Below are positions 45,011 through 58,320 of a DNA stretch of 64,000 nucleotides, piece by piece. Each line of letters begins with the position of its first letter. Position 1 is the first letter of the stretch. The DNA comes from Adineta ricciae (Eukaryota > Rotifera > Eurotatoria > Adinetida > Adinetidae). Below the pieces are notes generated by a model. It saw nothing but the letters and a program-made list of their open reading frames with translations, made no database searches and had not been told where the DNA came from. Position numbers and translations under genes: made by a program. The stretch covers positions 1 to 64,000 of the forward strand of contig CAJNOJ010000120.1 in assembly GCA_905250025.1 (NCBI GenBank), in the 5' to 3' direction.

Positions 45011-47791
45011 TCATTTCTTTCGTTTCTCCATGCTTTGTTTAGCTTTCAATTCCATATAAAGTTTTTCGATGTCTTGTGCCTCTCGATCATTTATTGTGGA
45101 TGTCTTCTTATTCGTAGTCGATGAAGATCTTTTTTGTTGCTGTTCTTTGATCGATAGAACAGATTCGACGGCTGATGGTAAAGTCTTCCGCTGTGAAGTG
45201 GATTGGTTTTTGTCTAATGAGTGATCATTGGAATATGAGCGATCCCACTTGAAATTCCAACTTTTATATAAAAGACACGCTTAGCGTATAAGAAAAGAAT
45301 GACTTCATTACAAACCTATTTCCATTGTTATTCGATTCTGCTGAAGACGGTTTCTTGTTTGACGAATGGATTTGTTCAGAGGATTTAGACGGCACACTAT
45401 ACAAAATAAAATGCATAGAAGGATACACTTTCTATCTTATTCTAAAAACACACTTGGTTCGGGTAGTAGTCGATGCATCCCTAGAAGAGAATGACACGCA
45501 TTAGAAGAAATGAATTTCGAATTTATACTTGTCTGTAATGTCAATGACTGGTATTGATTTCGACTTTTTCTGATCAGTAGAGGATGATGATGAGATGGTT
45601 GATACGGAATGGCTGGTCGTTGAATCACTCAACGATGAAGATGAGAATGATGATGACGAAGATGAACTTGATCGACTACTACTCGTACGAGATCTGGTTC
45701 GTTTCCGTTTCCGTTTCGATCCATTGTGAACGGACGATGAACTCAAAAGAATGCCGACGGAATGCCAGAAAGAATATATTTATGGCCAAGGTTCTCACCC
45801 TTTCACTGATGATCTTTTCCTTTTCGGCGATTTTGATGATCGAATTTTTTTGGACGAGCGCAAATTCGATGGCAACGATGGTCCATATTCCAACTTTCGT
45901 ATGGCCTCTTTTTTCTAAAGATCATCAATTACATTTTGTGAACCAAATTTAAACTTATCTATTACTTTCGCACGTAACGTTTCTAATTTTCGTTCGGTTT
46001 CAGTGTCATCTGGTTTGTACCGTAATGCCTTTTCCAAATAATAGATCGCGTCATCATAATCATCCATACTGAAAGAAGAAATTCGTTGTTTTTTTTTACC
46101 GGTAATACTCATCGTTGGATATTTACTCGTTAGCAATGTTATTCAAGACATCGTGCAGATATTTCAACGCGTTGATATGTTTATTATCAATTTTTAATGC
46201 ATCTTCGAAATCTTGCATAGCTCGTTTGTAATGGCCCTGGTTGGCTGATAATGCACCGCGTGCGACAAGTGCATCCACACATTTTGGATCCGTGGCCAAC
46301 GCTTTATTGAAATGAAGTACAGCTGAACTGGAATCGTTTTCTTTCATCAGTCGTACACCTTCAGCAACGCTAAAAAGTCAGAAAATAAAGACAATCCGAT
46401 ATTTAGTATGAAATTCACTTCTCCAATTTCACTCAGAGTATTTGGATGATTAGAATTCGATTTACCTTTCAATAGCCCACTGATGATCCTGCTTTTGACG
46501 TAATTTATCAAAGTATTCATCCGATGGAATCTGTTTTCTATTTACAAAAGCAAACAAGTTCTCATGATCATTCGATTTCGTCATGCGTAGATCGTTTACC
46601 GTTTGAAGGAATCGATTAAAGTCATATGCAATATGTCATTCGCTGCTTCGCTATCATTATTCTGTTGCACAGGGAAATGTTCAAATCGCTTCTTTAATCG
46701 TTGGTATAGGGTTTGAACGCATGCTCGGTTATTCAATGCTTTTGACATCTGGAGAATATCTTCATAAGATTGACATTGTTCTTCTTGACGACGCAATAGT
46801 CTAAAAGCAAAAGTGGAAAGTCGATGAACTCTTCCAGAAGCATTCTCGGATTTTTTACAGAAAATGTGGAGGTAAATTATCTTCATTGATAAGACCCTAA
46901 AACGAATCAAGACCTTAAACAGATGAAATGAAACTGTATTATGAGTTCCTACCAATTTTTTCGACGATTGACAACGTTCTAATAGATGAAAGGCATTCGA
47001 ATTAGAAAAGTGACAATTCAAAGCTAAACATACGGTTTGCAGATGGATCGATCGTCACATGAATTTCCTCTTTTTGCACATCGACATGACTCACGCATAC
47101 TAAATCCAAATTCAAGTATTCAAATAGAACTAAGAAGAAGAAACTTACCTCGTACAAAATCGCCGCTCTGATATTCTCCATCATCGTTCTCTTCATCACT
47201 AATCTCATCTTTATCTCGATTGTATCGATATTTTCTGTACTGATCATGCTTTTTACTACTAGCAGTATTCAATAGACAAGTTGCCTAGAACAGAATTCAA
47301 TGTTAATCTGAAGATCGTTGAAATAAAAGTGTTGACATACGGTGAGTTTGAGATCATGTAGTGCTCGGCGATGTCCATCATCGAAACATAGAATTCGCAT
47401 GAGCATATCACGTGAATTAGCAGTAAGAACAGTACAAATGAGAAGATGACCAAGACGAATCAACTAGAAAACGAAGTTTTTCGAAGAAAATTTGCAAAAC
47501 GACGGACGAGTTACCTTGAAAAACTCTTCTCGACAAAGTCGAGATGGTACATGGAGAAAATACTCGATTGGTGGAGTTATAACAAAAAGGTCTAAAGAGA
47601 AAAGTTCTGCATTGTCCACAATGAAGACAAACTTGGAAGAACAAACTTGGATCCTCATCTTCGATGTCAAGATTCGACGAAGAAAACCGACTTAGTCGAT
47701 GACGATGTGTCTCATTTGCATTGTCTGATGAGAAAAGTGTGGATGAATGTTGTTCGATGAACTCCTGTACACAATTGTTAAGAGAATTCAT
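45011..47791 (-). CDS. TTC14: TTC14-like tetratricopeptide repeat protein
   Basis: Sixteen exons (47791-47647, 47591-47515, 47463-47341, 47284-47149, 47099-47034, 46978-46953, 46896-46859, 46800-46600, 46537-46466, 46369-46127, 46068-45966, 45914-45799, 45741-45529, 45480-45454, 45396-45316, 45260-45011) encode 638 residues. The N-terminal part (VITPPIEYFLHVPSRLCREE) matches the conserved PPLEQFMEIPSMDRREL region of TTC14. An S1-like segment follows, interrupted by an acidic stretch. Then comes a helical linker (SYEDILQMSKALN), TPR motifs (SAVLHFNKALATDPKCVDA, RAMQDFEDALKIDNKHINA, DDAIYYLEKALRYKPDD) and a Ser/Arg/Lys-rich tail typical of nuclear RNA-processing proteins. TTC14 is a poorly known nuclear protein linked to RNA. 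Exon 6 is only 26 nt and exon 14 only 27 nt, so the model should be checked against RNA. Confidence 0.87.
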
Positions 47792-48189
47792 CGTATCAAA
47801 TCAGTTTATCCAAATGACGATCGTAGAAAATACATATATCAAAAGTATCCATCCGATAGGACACACTATGTTCGTCCGCATGCGTTATTAATATTCTTTG
47901 ATAGGATTGTCAACTAGATCCAATAGGAATATGAAATATTTGCATACAAGCAGTACTCAGCGACATCTCTGTGGAAGTAAATATCAACATTTTTCACGGA
48001 CAATAACCACCTTAGCTGGTTTTCTTCTTTTTTGGGTAAAATACATGATTTGGCTAGTTCATTATAGTTTTTCTTTGTTTGTTTATATTCAATAAACGAC
48101 AATGACAATAGGATAAAGAACAAACTCTCAATTAATACAAAACAGAAAGTATAGATATCTACATATAGAGACAATAAAACAAGTGTTGT
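47792..48189. other. 398-bp spacer between TTC14-like and WDR5 genes
   Basis: Promoter side of TTC14 and 3' flank of WDR5, both on the minus strand. Nothing else seen. Confidence 0.5.
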
Positions 48190-49277
<1,088 letters not shown>

Positions 49278-49429
49278 TCAATAGATATCTGAAAGTGAAA
49301 ATAATTTAGAGAGTGTTAACGCATGTCTGCAGAGAATAATTTGAAAATAATCAGTTGCTTTAATCATTCAACAGTACCTATTTTTTATGTATATTTACAA
49401 ACGAAAGAAAAATAATAACAAGGAACGAA

Positions 49430-51630
49430 CTAAACATTCATACGTTGGCGTCGTGTAAATTCCAAACTCTTCGCCTGATTCCAATGAGTTTCAGTTAAAA
49501 TATTTTCACCATGAGATAATGTTTCCAATCTAAATTCACTGAAATTAACCGAAATTCCTCATTCAACAAAATGACTTGCCTTGCTAATACCAGTAAAAGA
49601 TGAAAATCATCGAGATTTGTCAATAACTTCTGTTTCCGCATATTAACAAAATCTTCTTGAATGTAAGTATTGATATCTGACGATGCTTGATTGATTGTCT
49701 GATCAAGTTCGAGTTGTTGACCAATATAAGTTAAATATCGACGTATGTTATCAATCTGCTCTTTTGAAAGATTTGGGAATGTGATTTGATCGACTTCTTG
49801 ATCAGTTTGATAACGAATGTAAACATCACAGGGTAAGACGGATTTCGTCGATGAAACGATTAAACATCGAATGTCACAATCGTAATCGAGTTGATATATA
49901 TGAAATTCATATTTCAATGTTTGTTGACGAAGAAGATCTTGAAGAAGTTTGATATTATTCAGGCCTTCAAGAAAAGAAAAGCATGCAATAATTAGTTTTC
50001 TCGGTCTTTAATCAATAGAACGCATGTATTACCTAGTGTAGTTAATTGTCCACATTCCATTTTTGTTTCATCGATGAGCAAATGTGAGTTGAATGGTAAT
50101 TGAAGTGGAGTTTGCATTAGAAAGTTGTCGTTTTCATCGTCTTTAGCCACATTTTTATTCGGCATTAATTGCGTCGTGTTTAACGTTTGCACGGTAATTG
50201 ATAACGTCGAATGAAGCGAGAGAATAGTTTGCAGTAATTGTTGGAGCGTTTGCAATTGTTCAGATGATATATGAGAAATATTTAATGATAATTTGCCATA
50301 TGCCGACGATGGTTGACGAACATATGTGCGTGAAATGAGATGTAGAAGTAAGTATTCGCAGAGAAGTTTGTCATTGGGAAAAATCGATTCGAATAACGAG
50401 AGGAGACATTGACGAGCCATTTGTACTGAAAGAGAAATCGAAGTGAAATCGAAGGAAACGGAAAATGTCGAAGAACGTACTTTGATTTAATTCAAGTGTC
50501 GGTTGGTAATGAAGAAGTGGATTGATATGAGACAATTTCTTGTATTGAATACAATGAATTGTTTTTCGTGGTAAAGATTGATCTTGATCCATTTCGTTTC
50601 TTTGAAGAAATGATATATTATGGATAAATGCAAGGAACTTAACTTACGCTGATTGTAAACTGTCAGCTTTGATTACACCGTGATCGTAATAAATACCAAT
50701 GAATTCAACTATTGTGTTCAATAAAATATCATCTGATGAATCATATACCTGTTTGGAGAAAGACTATAAGATTTCAATAGGAATTATTCGTTTTCTTTAC
50801 TTTGACGATATATTCAGGTTTGGAAATTGCTTTCACTGGTTCTGTTTTGACTGTTGTTTCACTGCTTTCACTACTTGTTTCCATTGGCGCTGCTGTTTTC
50901 AAACGTTTCATGGGAGATAATAACTGTTGAATATTACTGTAATCATCAAATGATCTGCAAGACAAGTTTGTTCATCTGACGATCGAATGTCGATGATAAT
51001 TTACCTTTTTTGCATTGTAAACTCCTCTCCAAAATGAGCTCGATAGCCTTCTTTAACCCATTGTGTTTCATTGGGGACAGGAATGCACGAAAAACATTGA
51101 CGCGAACTGAATTTTTCCCGTGGAGGCTCCTGATCAATGACCGTGTATCCCGGCTAAACAAAAACGAAGAATTTCATCACCGAAGCCAACTTTTTCTCTT
51201 ACTGGACAAATAAATAAATCGGTGTACTTGGCCGATTTTTCCACTTCGACTTGTCGATGGTCACTCGAACGAACTTTGTAATGTGCTACAAAATGAAACA
51301 TTATCAAAGGATCAATCTATGATCGAACACTTACTGCAATAGATTTCGTCGTCCCCCATATCTTGGATCATTGCTCGATAACGTACGAGACAACCTGAAG
51401 GTAATGGATGTTCACTTTCTCGATCATTCAATGATGGAATTTCTTTGTACAATTCTGGATTATCGATATTTGTTCGAAAATAAGCTTGGACATCCTGTTC
51501 AAAGGTTGCTGGTGATTTTTCTGGAAATAAAACCTTTCATAAGACAAAGAAAGGCCAATGAAGAAGTCTTACCGTGCAACCGATTGATGATTGTCATCGG
51601 ATGCGTGATCCAGTCCTCAATGAAAGGCAT
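49430..51630 (-). CDS. MCMBP: MCM complex-binding protein
   Basis: Ten exons (51630-51573, 51520-51335, 51285-51203, 51153-51005, 50954-50801, 50748-50648, 50599-50481, 50425-50033, 49964-49580, 49538-49430) encode 578 residues; human MCMBP has 642. Matching segments include the start MPFIEDWITHPMTIINRL (human MPCGEDWLSHPLGIV), LPSGCLVRYRAMIQDM, CIPVPNETQWVKEGY, LSHINPLL, LLCEYLLLHLISRTYVR, LPFNSHLLIDETKMECGQL and the end ETHWNQAKSLEFTRRQR. MCMBP binds MCM3-7 in the nucleus, stabilises nascent MCM hexamers and helps unload them after replication. The last intron (49539-49579) is 41 bp and appears to start with GC, in the consensus AG/GCAAGT. If it is not removed, the frame ends at a different stop near 49495 and loses the conserved tail. 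Confidence 0.93.
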
Positions 51631-51773
51631 ATCTAAAAAAAGCGAGCAATGAAGAGAAGACAAGGATGATTTGAATAGTTTAAAGTTCTTGTTTAAGAAA
51701 CTGAAAAAAAGAAAAATTCGCTTTTGTTTAACAATAAACGTAAATAAAGTCTAGTTGGCATTCGTTTGATATC

Positions 51774-52645
51774 CTAGTCTTTACGTAATGGATGAACATC
51801 TGTTTCAATTCCTTTGTCTTTTGTTAACACATGGATCACAACACCATCACCAAGTTCAACATTACGTTCACAAGCAGCCATATAAATATCCTTAATCATT
51901 TTAACTGTTTCTTCCTTTGTACGTTTAACTGGACCTGGTTTCGAGGTATTCTTACCAAGAATCTAAGAATAAATTATGTAAAATTCAACAAAATACTCAT
52001 TCAATTCACTTACATGCGCATCGAGAATAGGTAAAATAAGTGGCATAGCGCTACCTTCACATGCGTAAAGTTGTTGTGTCATGGAACCAACGGGATCGAA
52101 TGCGAACACACATCCTTTACCGTCAGTATCCAAACCAGTGATAACAGTATTTGTATAGTAAGGAAAAAAGCGGCGACCATACATCATAATTGAAATCATC
52201 TGAGCTAAAGCAGGTGTTGATATTGGTTTGTTATGTGTATATTCATACGTCTAAACAAAACCATTCGTATATTCTCTCTTATTTCTCCATTCTAAACTTA
52301 CTTTAATACGACCTTCCAGTGTTTTCTTCAATGTAAGAACATCGCCAAGAAAACCTGTTGATAAAAGTAAAGAATTGTTGTGCCTACAAACAGAAATACT
52401 CTTTATCATGTTTCGCTTTTTCCGAAGTTGAACGCCTACATTTTGTACACATTGCTATGTGTACGAGATAAGATAGCATGGTTTTCAGTTAAACGTGTGT
52501 CACTTGCAACAACGACGTAATCATCACCGGCAACTGCAACTGTTGTACTAGAAAACGAAAAGAAAAATGGCAATCATTCGATGCGAACTGATGTTTCTTA
52601 CCCGGATTGAAATTCATATGGATACCAGCCGTGTTCCTTAACCAT
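51774..52645 (-). CDS. PSMB1: 20S proteasome subunit beta type-1 (beta6)
   Basis: Five exons, 52645-52602, 52547-52440, 52383-52302, 52250-52014 and 51962-51774, encode 219 residues; human PSMB1 has 241. Key segments are GTTVAVAGDDYVVVASDTRL, STGFLGDVLTLKKTLEGRI, MISIMMYGRRFFPYYTNTVI, GKGCVFAFDPVGSM and the terminal PLRKD, all as in PSMB1. Beta6 is a non-catalytic subunit of the core particle that degrades ubiquitinated proteins. The N-terminal extension is about 20 residues shorter than in human. The gene starts 147 bp downstream (in the sense of transcription) of the IDE-like gene and 144 bp upstream of MCMBP. Confidence 0.96.
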
Positions 52646-52791
52646 TTTGTTGATTATTCGGTGATCGGATAGAAGCGAAAGAAAGCCTGTTTATCTGAAA
52701 AAGAAATTATCTTCTTTTGAATTCGATGAATATTTGAAGGACAATGCAAGTTGTTTTAAAAAGAAAAATGAAACGAATGAAAATTTTCTCT

Positions 52792-55700
52792 TTATAATTT
52801 ACAGAGAACGGGCACGTCTATTTTTTCGTAGGATTGAGCAAGTGGATAGCATGATAGTTTGCTCTTCCAGATATGAACGTTGTCAATCCAATTCGTCTAG
52901 AAACAGAAGACAGTTGTCTTTCATCGAAACAGATATTTCTTGATTTACCGGTGGTAGTTTGAGTTCTTTTTCGGGTATAACCGTATCGTTTGTAGTAGTA
53001 TCAGTTTTCACATCGACAATTGCCGGTTGTTCAGTTAATTTAACTGGCTCCTCGACAACTTCTGTTGTGATTTGTTCAGTATTTTCGAACGAAGTTTCCG
53101 AAGGTAAATCTTCATCAGTAGCCACAGTTAATTCCTCTCGATGTTGATCGTCCGCTTTCTTGTCATTGTCAAGTGCTACTGGCGATGGATTCACATGAAC
53201 AGATAATTTCCGCCGATGGATTGAACATGGTGATATATAATGATCATAGAAGTTTAGAAGATCGCTACGTTCAATCGATTTGATAAGATCAACTTCCAGT
53301 TGTGCTAGAAGAGAAAAGACAATCTTGAAGAATATGAAGTTTCACATTGAAACGCTTTACGTCGACCAAAACAAAATTGATGATTGGTTATTTCACTCCA
53401 AAATTTGTTTCCTTGGCTATGCATCTTCTTGGGTATTTCCACTTTTTTCACCATATAACCTTCACGTTGTTTTTTAAACAACTCATCTGGCATTTGAATT
53501 ATATAATCCTATAGAAATCCAGTCAGATTAGTGATCATTCTGTCTTTGACGTACTCTTATCGAATCAATAAATAGTTCAATACGTTGATTAACATGATCG
53601 AGTTTTCGAGCTGATTGGACAATCACTCGAAATCCTTGTACGCCGCGTGATCGGCGTGCGCCTGCACTGACAATATAACCTAATTGTTCCTTTGTTCTTA
53701 ATTGATCAAAACAGCGTTCATCAACTAAATGACAGAATAATTCTAACAGAGCATTATTTTCCAATGTTTGTTGAAAACATTGAAGATAAATCTCGATCGC
53801 GTGTAGTTTATGAGCATCGTTTAACATTGTGTAAGCATAATTGCACCCTACAAAGTATTTGAATTCAAAAAGAAGGTGGCTGAAGAGTCGAAACGGACCT
53901 TCCGGTAATGCTAATTCACGTTGATTGAACCACATACTGGGAAACAACGGTTGATAGAAGCGCTTTTCTTGAAATTTTCGTTCAATTAATGTGATGTACT
54001 CCAATGAATGCTAAAAATTCACATGGCTAATGTGTATAACTCTAATTTAGAGTCTTCTTACATCTTTGGTCAAGTTTCCATACATTAAAGAGTCAATGAA
54101 GAACCGAGTTAACATCCGTGGTATAAATGCTTCGATATCTTCGATTGTGATACCTTTTAATAGAAAAGAATAGCATAAGTATAGTTGTATTTTGTGGGAA
54201 TTTACCATCGATACAACTGAGTAATTCGTCTTTATTCCATTGGTGTTCAGCTGTTAGATAAGTGACACCAAAATGTGCCATTTGATATGGAACATCACGA
54301 CGAAAGTTTTGTAAAGATCGTTTTATCTGTCGACAAGAAGTCGTGAGATTCAAAAGAATAATTCCTTTCGTTTACTTTTTCTTTCATTATTTCAAACCGC
54401 TGAGGTTTTACTTTAATGTTGACCATGCGATCAATGATTGTTTCCAGCAATTGTTTGATTTTATGATTAAATCCATGAATAGTTAACTGAATGAAAAGAA
54501 AAATCATCCGAGTGTCTTTCTGGGAAGAAATCAAAAGATGTTTACCTGAATTCCATAATTTAATGCGGATAATTCGTATTGTAATCCTCCAAGTTGTGCT
54601 GGATAAACAAATTCCGTGAGAGAATCTTCGATTAACTCGGAATAAAGTGCATTCATATTCGAATGTAATGGATCCGCACTTCCCAATGGACTAAATTTCA
54701 CAACCACGAAAATGTCAACTAACTGATCAAACGAAAAACTTACTTTCGAAACTCGAAATAGATGTAAGCTTTCGGTAGTTGATAGAATGTATCGGGTGCA
54801 TAGTAAAGCCGACATAATTCATTTTCCTAAAATCATGCAAGGAGTTTCTGGTCTTATTGATTTATTATTCAAGTTTTTACTTTGATTTTCGTTGGCAATT
54901 GTGGTCGTACTGTGTGTATATCTTTGGAAAACAATTGAAAATCAGTAGGAATGAATTCGTTAAGTGTCGGTAAATGCAATTCTGGAATAAGTTCACATGT
55001 TTCACATAACTTGATCAATTCTTCAGGTAAATATTCTTGTTTATATTTTGTACCAAACCATTTTTCTGTTTCTGTGGCAATCGACGCAAAATCTTTACTC
55101 GCAAGAAAGACCCTATAAAAAGCGAGATCGTTTCCAAACAAGATTTTTCTTTGGCATTACCTCATTTTACTTGGAATCAAATATTCATCGAGAGCTTCGT
55201 TGATTAAATCGGGACGAAACTCACGCATTTCATAATCACCCGAAAGACATTCAGTCAATGGATAATCCTTCAAAAGAGACATCTAGATCAGTTCTGTACA
55301 ATTTCGATTACAATTACTCGCATACGACCAGCTAAGTTCGAAACGAAATCATCTGGCCGCTCTTTTTCACGAAATTGAAAATGCATAGCGTTCAGATTCT
55401 AAAAATTAAGGCACACTGTACGCCTGTTGCTTTAGTTCATCATATTACCTTGCACTCCTCAAAAATCCATTCTTTTGGACCTTCTTTTCGTAACATAGCG
55501 ATATATTGATAAACAATATAAATCACTTTTTCCCATTGATCTATTATTAATGAGAGAAGTACAAAATAATTCTTCTTGTGGTTCATTTACTTAATCCTTC
55601 GATTGTCAATTCGATGTCAACAGTGAAGAAATTGAATCCGGGCGCTGAATTTTTTTCACCCGAAACTAATTCGATAGCCAAACCCGATTTTTTCAGATAT

Positions 55701-56938
55701 GATAGCAATGATCCATCGCCTTCATGTCCAATTAGATGTGATAAATACGATTCGGGCTAAATAAATATTATTTATTCTTCAAGATACGAAGATAAAAGGC
55801 AAATTCGTCGACTCGTCATCGATACCTACATTACAATAATATAATTCTTTATGATCCGGTATGACCCAATTGATAGTTAAGTGCCGATGTTCTTTGACAG
55901 GAACAACGTACAAAATTGTCTGAAAAACAATAAAGAAGACAGTGCATTTTAAGGGAACTTTCTCCGCAAACTTTTCGTTTATTTTCTCCATATGGATCGG
56001 CAGGATATGTGGCCTTTTTCAGGCGTTTATTTGGTACATCTTTAAAGCTTTTAATGACCAGTTCTTGAAGTTCATCCAGTGATTCTAAATTACCAAAGCA
56101 TTTTCATGTTTTCCTACTAAGAAGAATAACGGGCACTTACGATTTCCAAGAACGGCCAAACTCATTCGATTCGACGAATATTCTGCTTTATGAAAATCCA
56201 ACAGAACTTGTCGAATATCAATTCCACGCTGTTTAGGAATGGTTCTTAGTGATTCGGAATTTCCAATGGCAAAGCTGGAGTATGGATGTTGAGGATCTGA
56301 TGTCGATTTTTCTAATTGAGAAATGCGCCAAACATCTTTTGAGAGATTTCCTTCATATTCAGAATTAACCGCTTCTAATTCGCGATCCGTTGCTGATACA
56401 GTAAATAAAGGAGAGATGAAAAATTGTGCAAAACTAAAAGAAACACATAAAGAAAAGAAGCAAGCCTTTGTTGAACATACACATCGAGGGCCTCAGGTAA
56501 TAAACTGGGATTGATATCGAAATAGTAGTTTGTATGATCACCACTTGTAAAAGCATTGGAATAACCACCATTCCCCTCAATTAATTTCGAATATTCATTT
56601 TCACCTGGGTACTAAAACGACAATTTTCGTAGAGTATATATACAAATAGCAGATAGTAAACAAAGATTTACTTTAGAACTACCCATGAATAACATATGTT
56701 CAAGAAAATGAGCAATACCCGGAACATCTTTGGGATCTGCTAAACTCCCAATCGATACGTCAAGTGCAGCGGCAGCCTTGTCGATTTTCGGATGACTTGT
56801 CAGCACAACGAGCATCCCATTTGAAAGTTCCAATGCACGGTAAGTCCATGAGTCACTGTCACTTTTCTTTATATTATCAACAATCTGGACAATAGTGGAT
56901 TCCGATGGTGAAATTTGTTTTTCAGATTCGATAGCCAT
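52792..56938 (-). CDS. IDE: Insulin-degrading-enzyme-like M16 zinc metallopeptidase
   Basis: Nineteen exons (56938-56672, 56611-56481, 56433-56141, 56084-55972, 55919-55830, 55756-55591, 55540-55449, 55398-55318, 55282-55161, 55112-54881, 54826-54744, 54690-54546, 54486-54376, 54326-54206, 54153-54062, 54010-53555, 53508-53361, 53304-52949, 52896-52792) encode 1067 residues; human IDE has 1019. The inverted zinc motif HxxEH is HFLEH in exon 1, with the distal glutamate in exon 3 (ELEAVNSEYE). Other conserved parts are GENEYSKLIEGNGGYSNAFT, LIGHEGDGSLLSYLKKSG, LRTKEQLGYIVSAGARRSRG and the C-terminal W-K-S-K-L. M16A enzymes clear peptides such as insulin and amyloid beta in an enclosed chamber. 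An acidic Thr/Glu-rich insert of about 75 residues lies near the C-terminus. The intron at 55283-55317 is only 35 bp. Confidence 0.95.
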
Positions 56939-58320
56939 GAAGAAAAACAGACTTTCAAATGAATAGACAAGTTATGTCGGCGGGCAATATGTGGATGTAG
57001 AAAAAGAAATGAATAAGTGACAACAACAAAAAAAAATATGAATATCCAATGAACGGTCTTTACTGTGAATGACCGTATAATTTAACTTTGTTCGAATAAG
57101 ATTCTAGCGCCACACTCCACATTCATACAATAGAGGGAGTGAATGGTGGCATTCTCCGTACTGTCGAAGGGTGAGATGCTATTGGATGGTGTATTTCTCG
57201 AGTAAATCGTATCATTGATGATGTATTAGCATAATCAGTCAAATTTTCAAGGATAAAAACACGAAAAATAAGCTGGATTTTGTCAGAATTTTCCATTAAG
57301 ATGAGTCGAATGTGTTCCAATGATGGAGTGAAAAATCTAAAGAAAAAAAATGATTTGCCTGCTATCGACAAAAACGTTATGCTTTTGCGCACGATAATAT
57401 TAACAAATGACTGTAACAATTGGATGATTTTGTATTTGTATTTTCGAGAACATGACAATATTACATTCGATTGCACAAGTATAATCGAGAGGAGAATAGG
57501 ATACATATGTGACATTCAATATTTTTCTTTTGATTTTCGACTGGATTGGTCGTGGAAAAAGACAACAAAACTTTGGAAACGAAATACGGTGATTATAACA
57601 TTTGAGTAAATCTCTCAGATTATTTCATTATTTCATGAACAAATTTTCGTATCAGCGTCTCTCCCTCTCTTCACTTCTCGCGAATAGCTGTACTCGAAAG
57701 CATATTTGATAAAAGAAAAATATTGTAACGATGAATCTTACTTAGGCTTGTTGTTTCTTTTTTTCTATTGGGAAAACTGATCATATATCTGGGTCGCTAA
57801 GATTGTGCTCGTTTATGCGCGTTCATCGCCATTCCAATCAATGATACTAGAACTTGGAATGCGTGTACAACGGAAGAACGAAATATATCGCAATGCTCTG
57901 TATCAATCAAAATCGATCGTCAGAGAAGCGTTTCTTCAGGTAGTCTAGGGAATAGAAAAATGCACTAATGGACTTGTCCAACGTGCTCAACTAGTATTGC
58001 TACGGAATTATTCGTCATTATTATCAACATTTCAATATTGATGTCCGAAAGATGATTGTGACTTTGTATATCTCAATAAAGTACTTCCGTATGATAGTTC
58101 TAAATACGACAGCACATTACTAATGAATATAGCTATGACACTTTACAGTGAAACAGTTCAATCAAATATGATATGTGGTAGCGAGGATTGTACAATGTTA
58201 CACAGATGTATATTATGCCCCTTCGCATTTTGATATTTATTCTCTAATAATAAAAAACAAAATCGATGAAAAACAGCACCGCATAAAACTGATAGAATAT
58301 TGTAAAAAATTCTTGACTAT
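56939..58320. other. 1.4-kb intergenic region
   Basis: Between the IDE-like gene start and the aminopeptidase 3' end. Frames of 109 and 130 codons overlap on opposite strands near 57123-57609 but have no protein-like composition or family match. No RNA gene or repeat seen. Confidence 0.5.

Noticed and set aside
46466-46800. Apparent frameshift in the TTC14-like gene before the TPR region.
   Set aside because: A 62-bp intron at 46538-46599 (gtaaac...aaatag) joins DSFKR to KQIPSDEYF in phase. The alternative open reading through it was an artefact.
57123-57609. Overlapping frames of 109 (plus) and 130 (minus) codons.
   Set aside because: Composition is Ile/Phe/Ser-rich AT noise, no domain or splice partner, and both strands are open equally.
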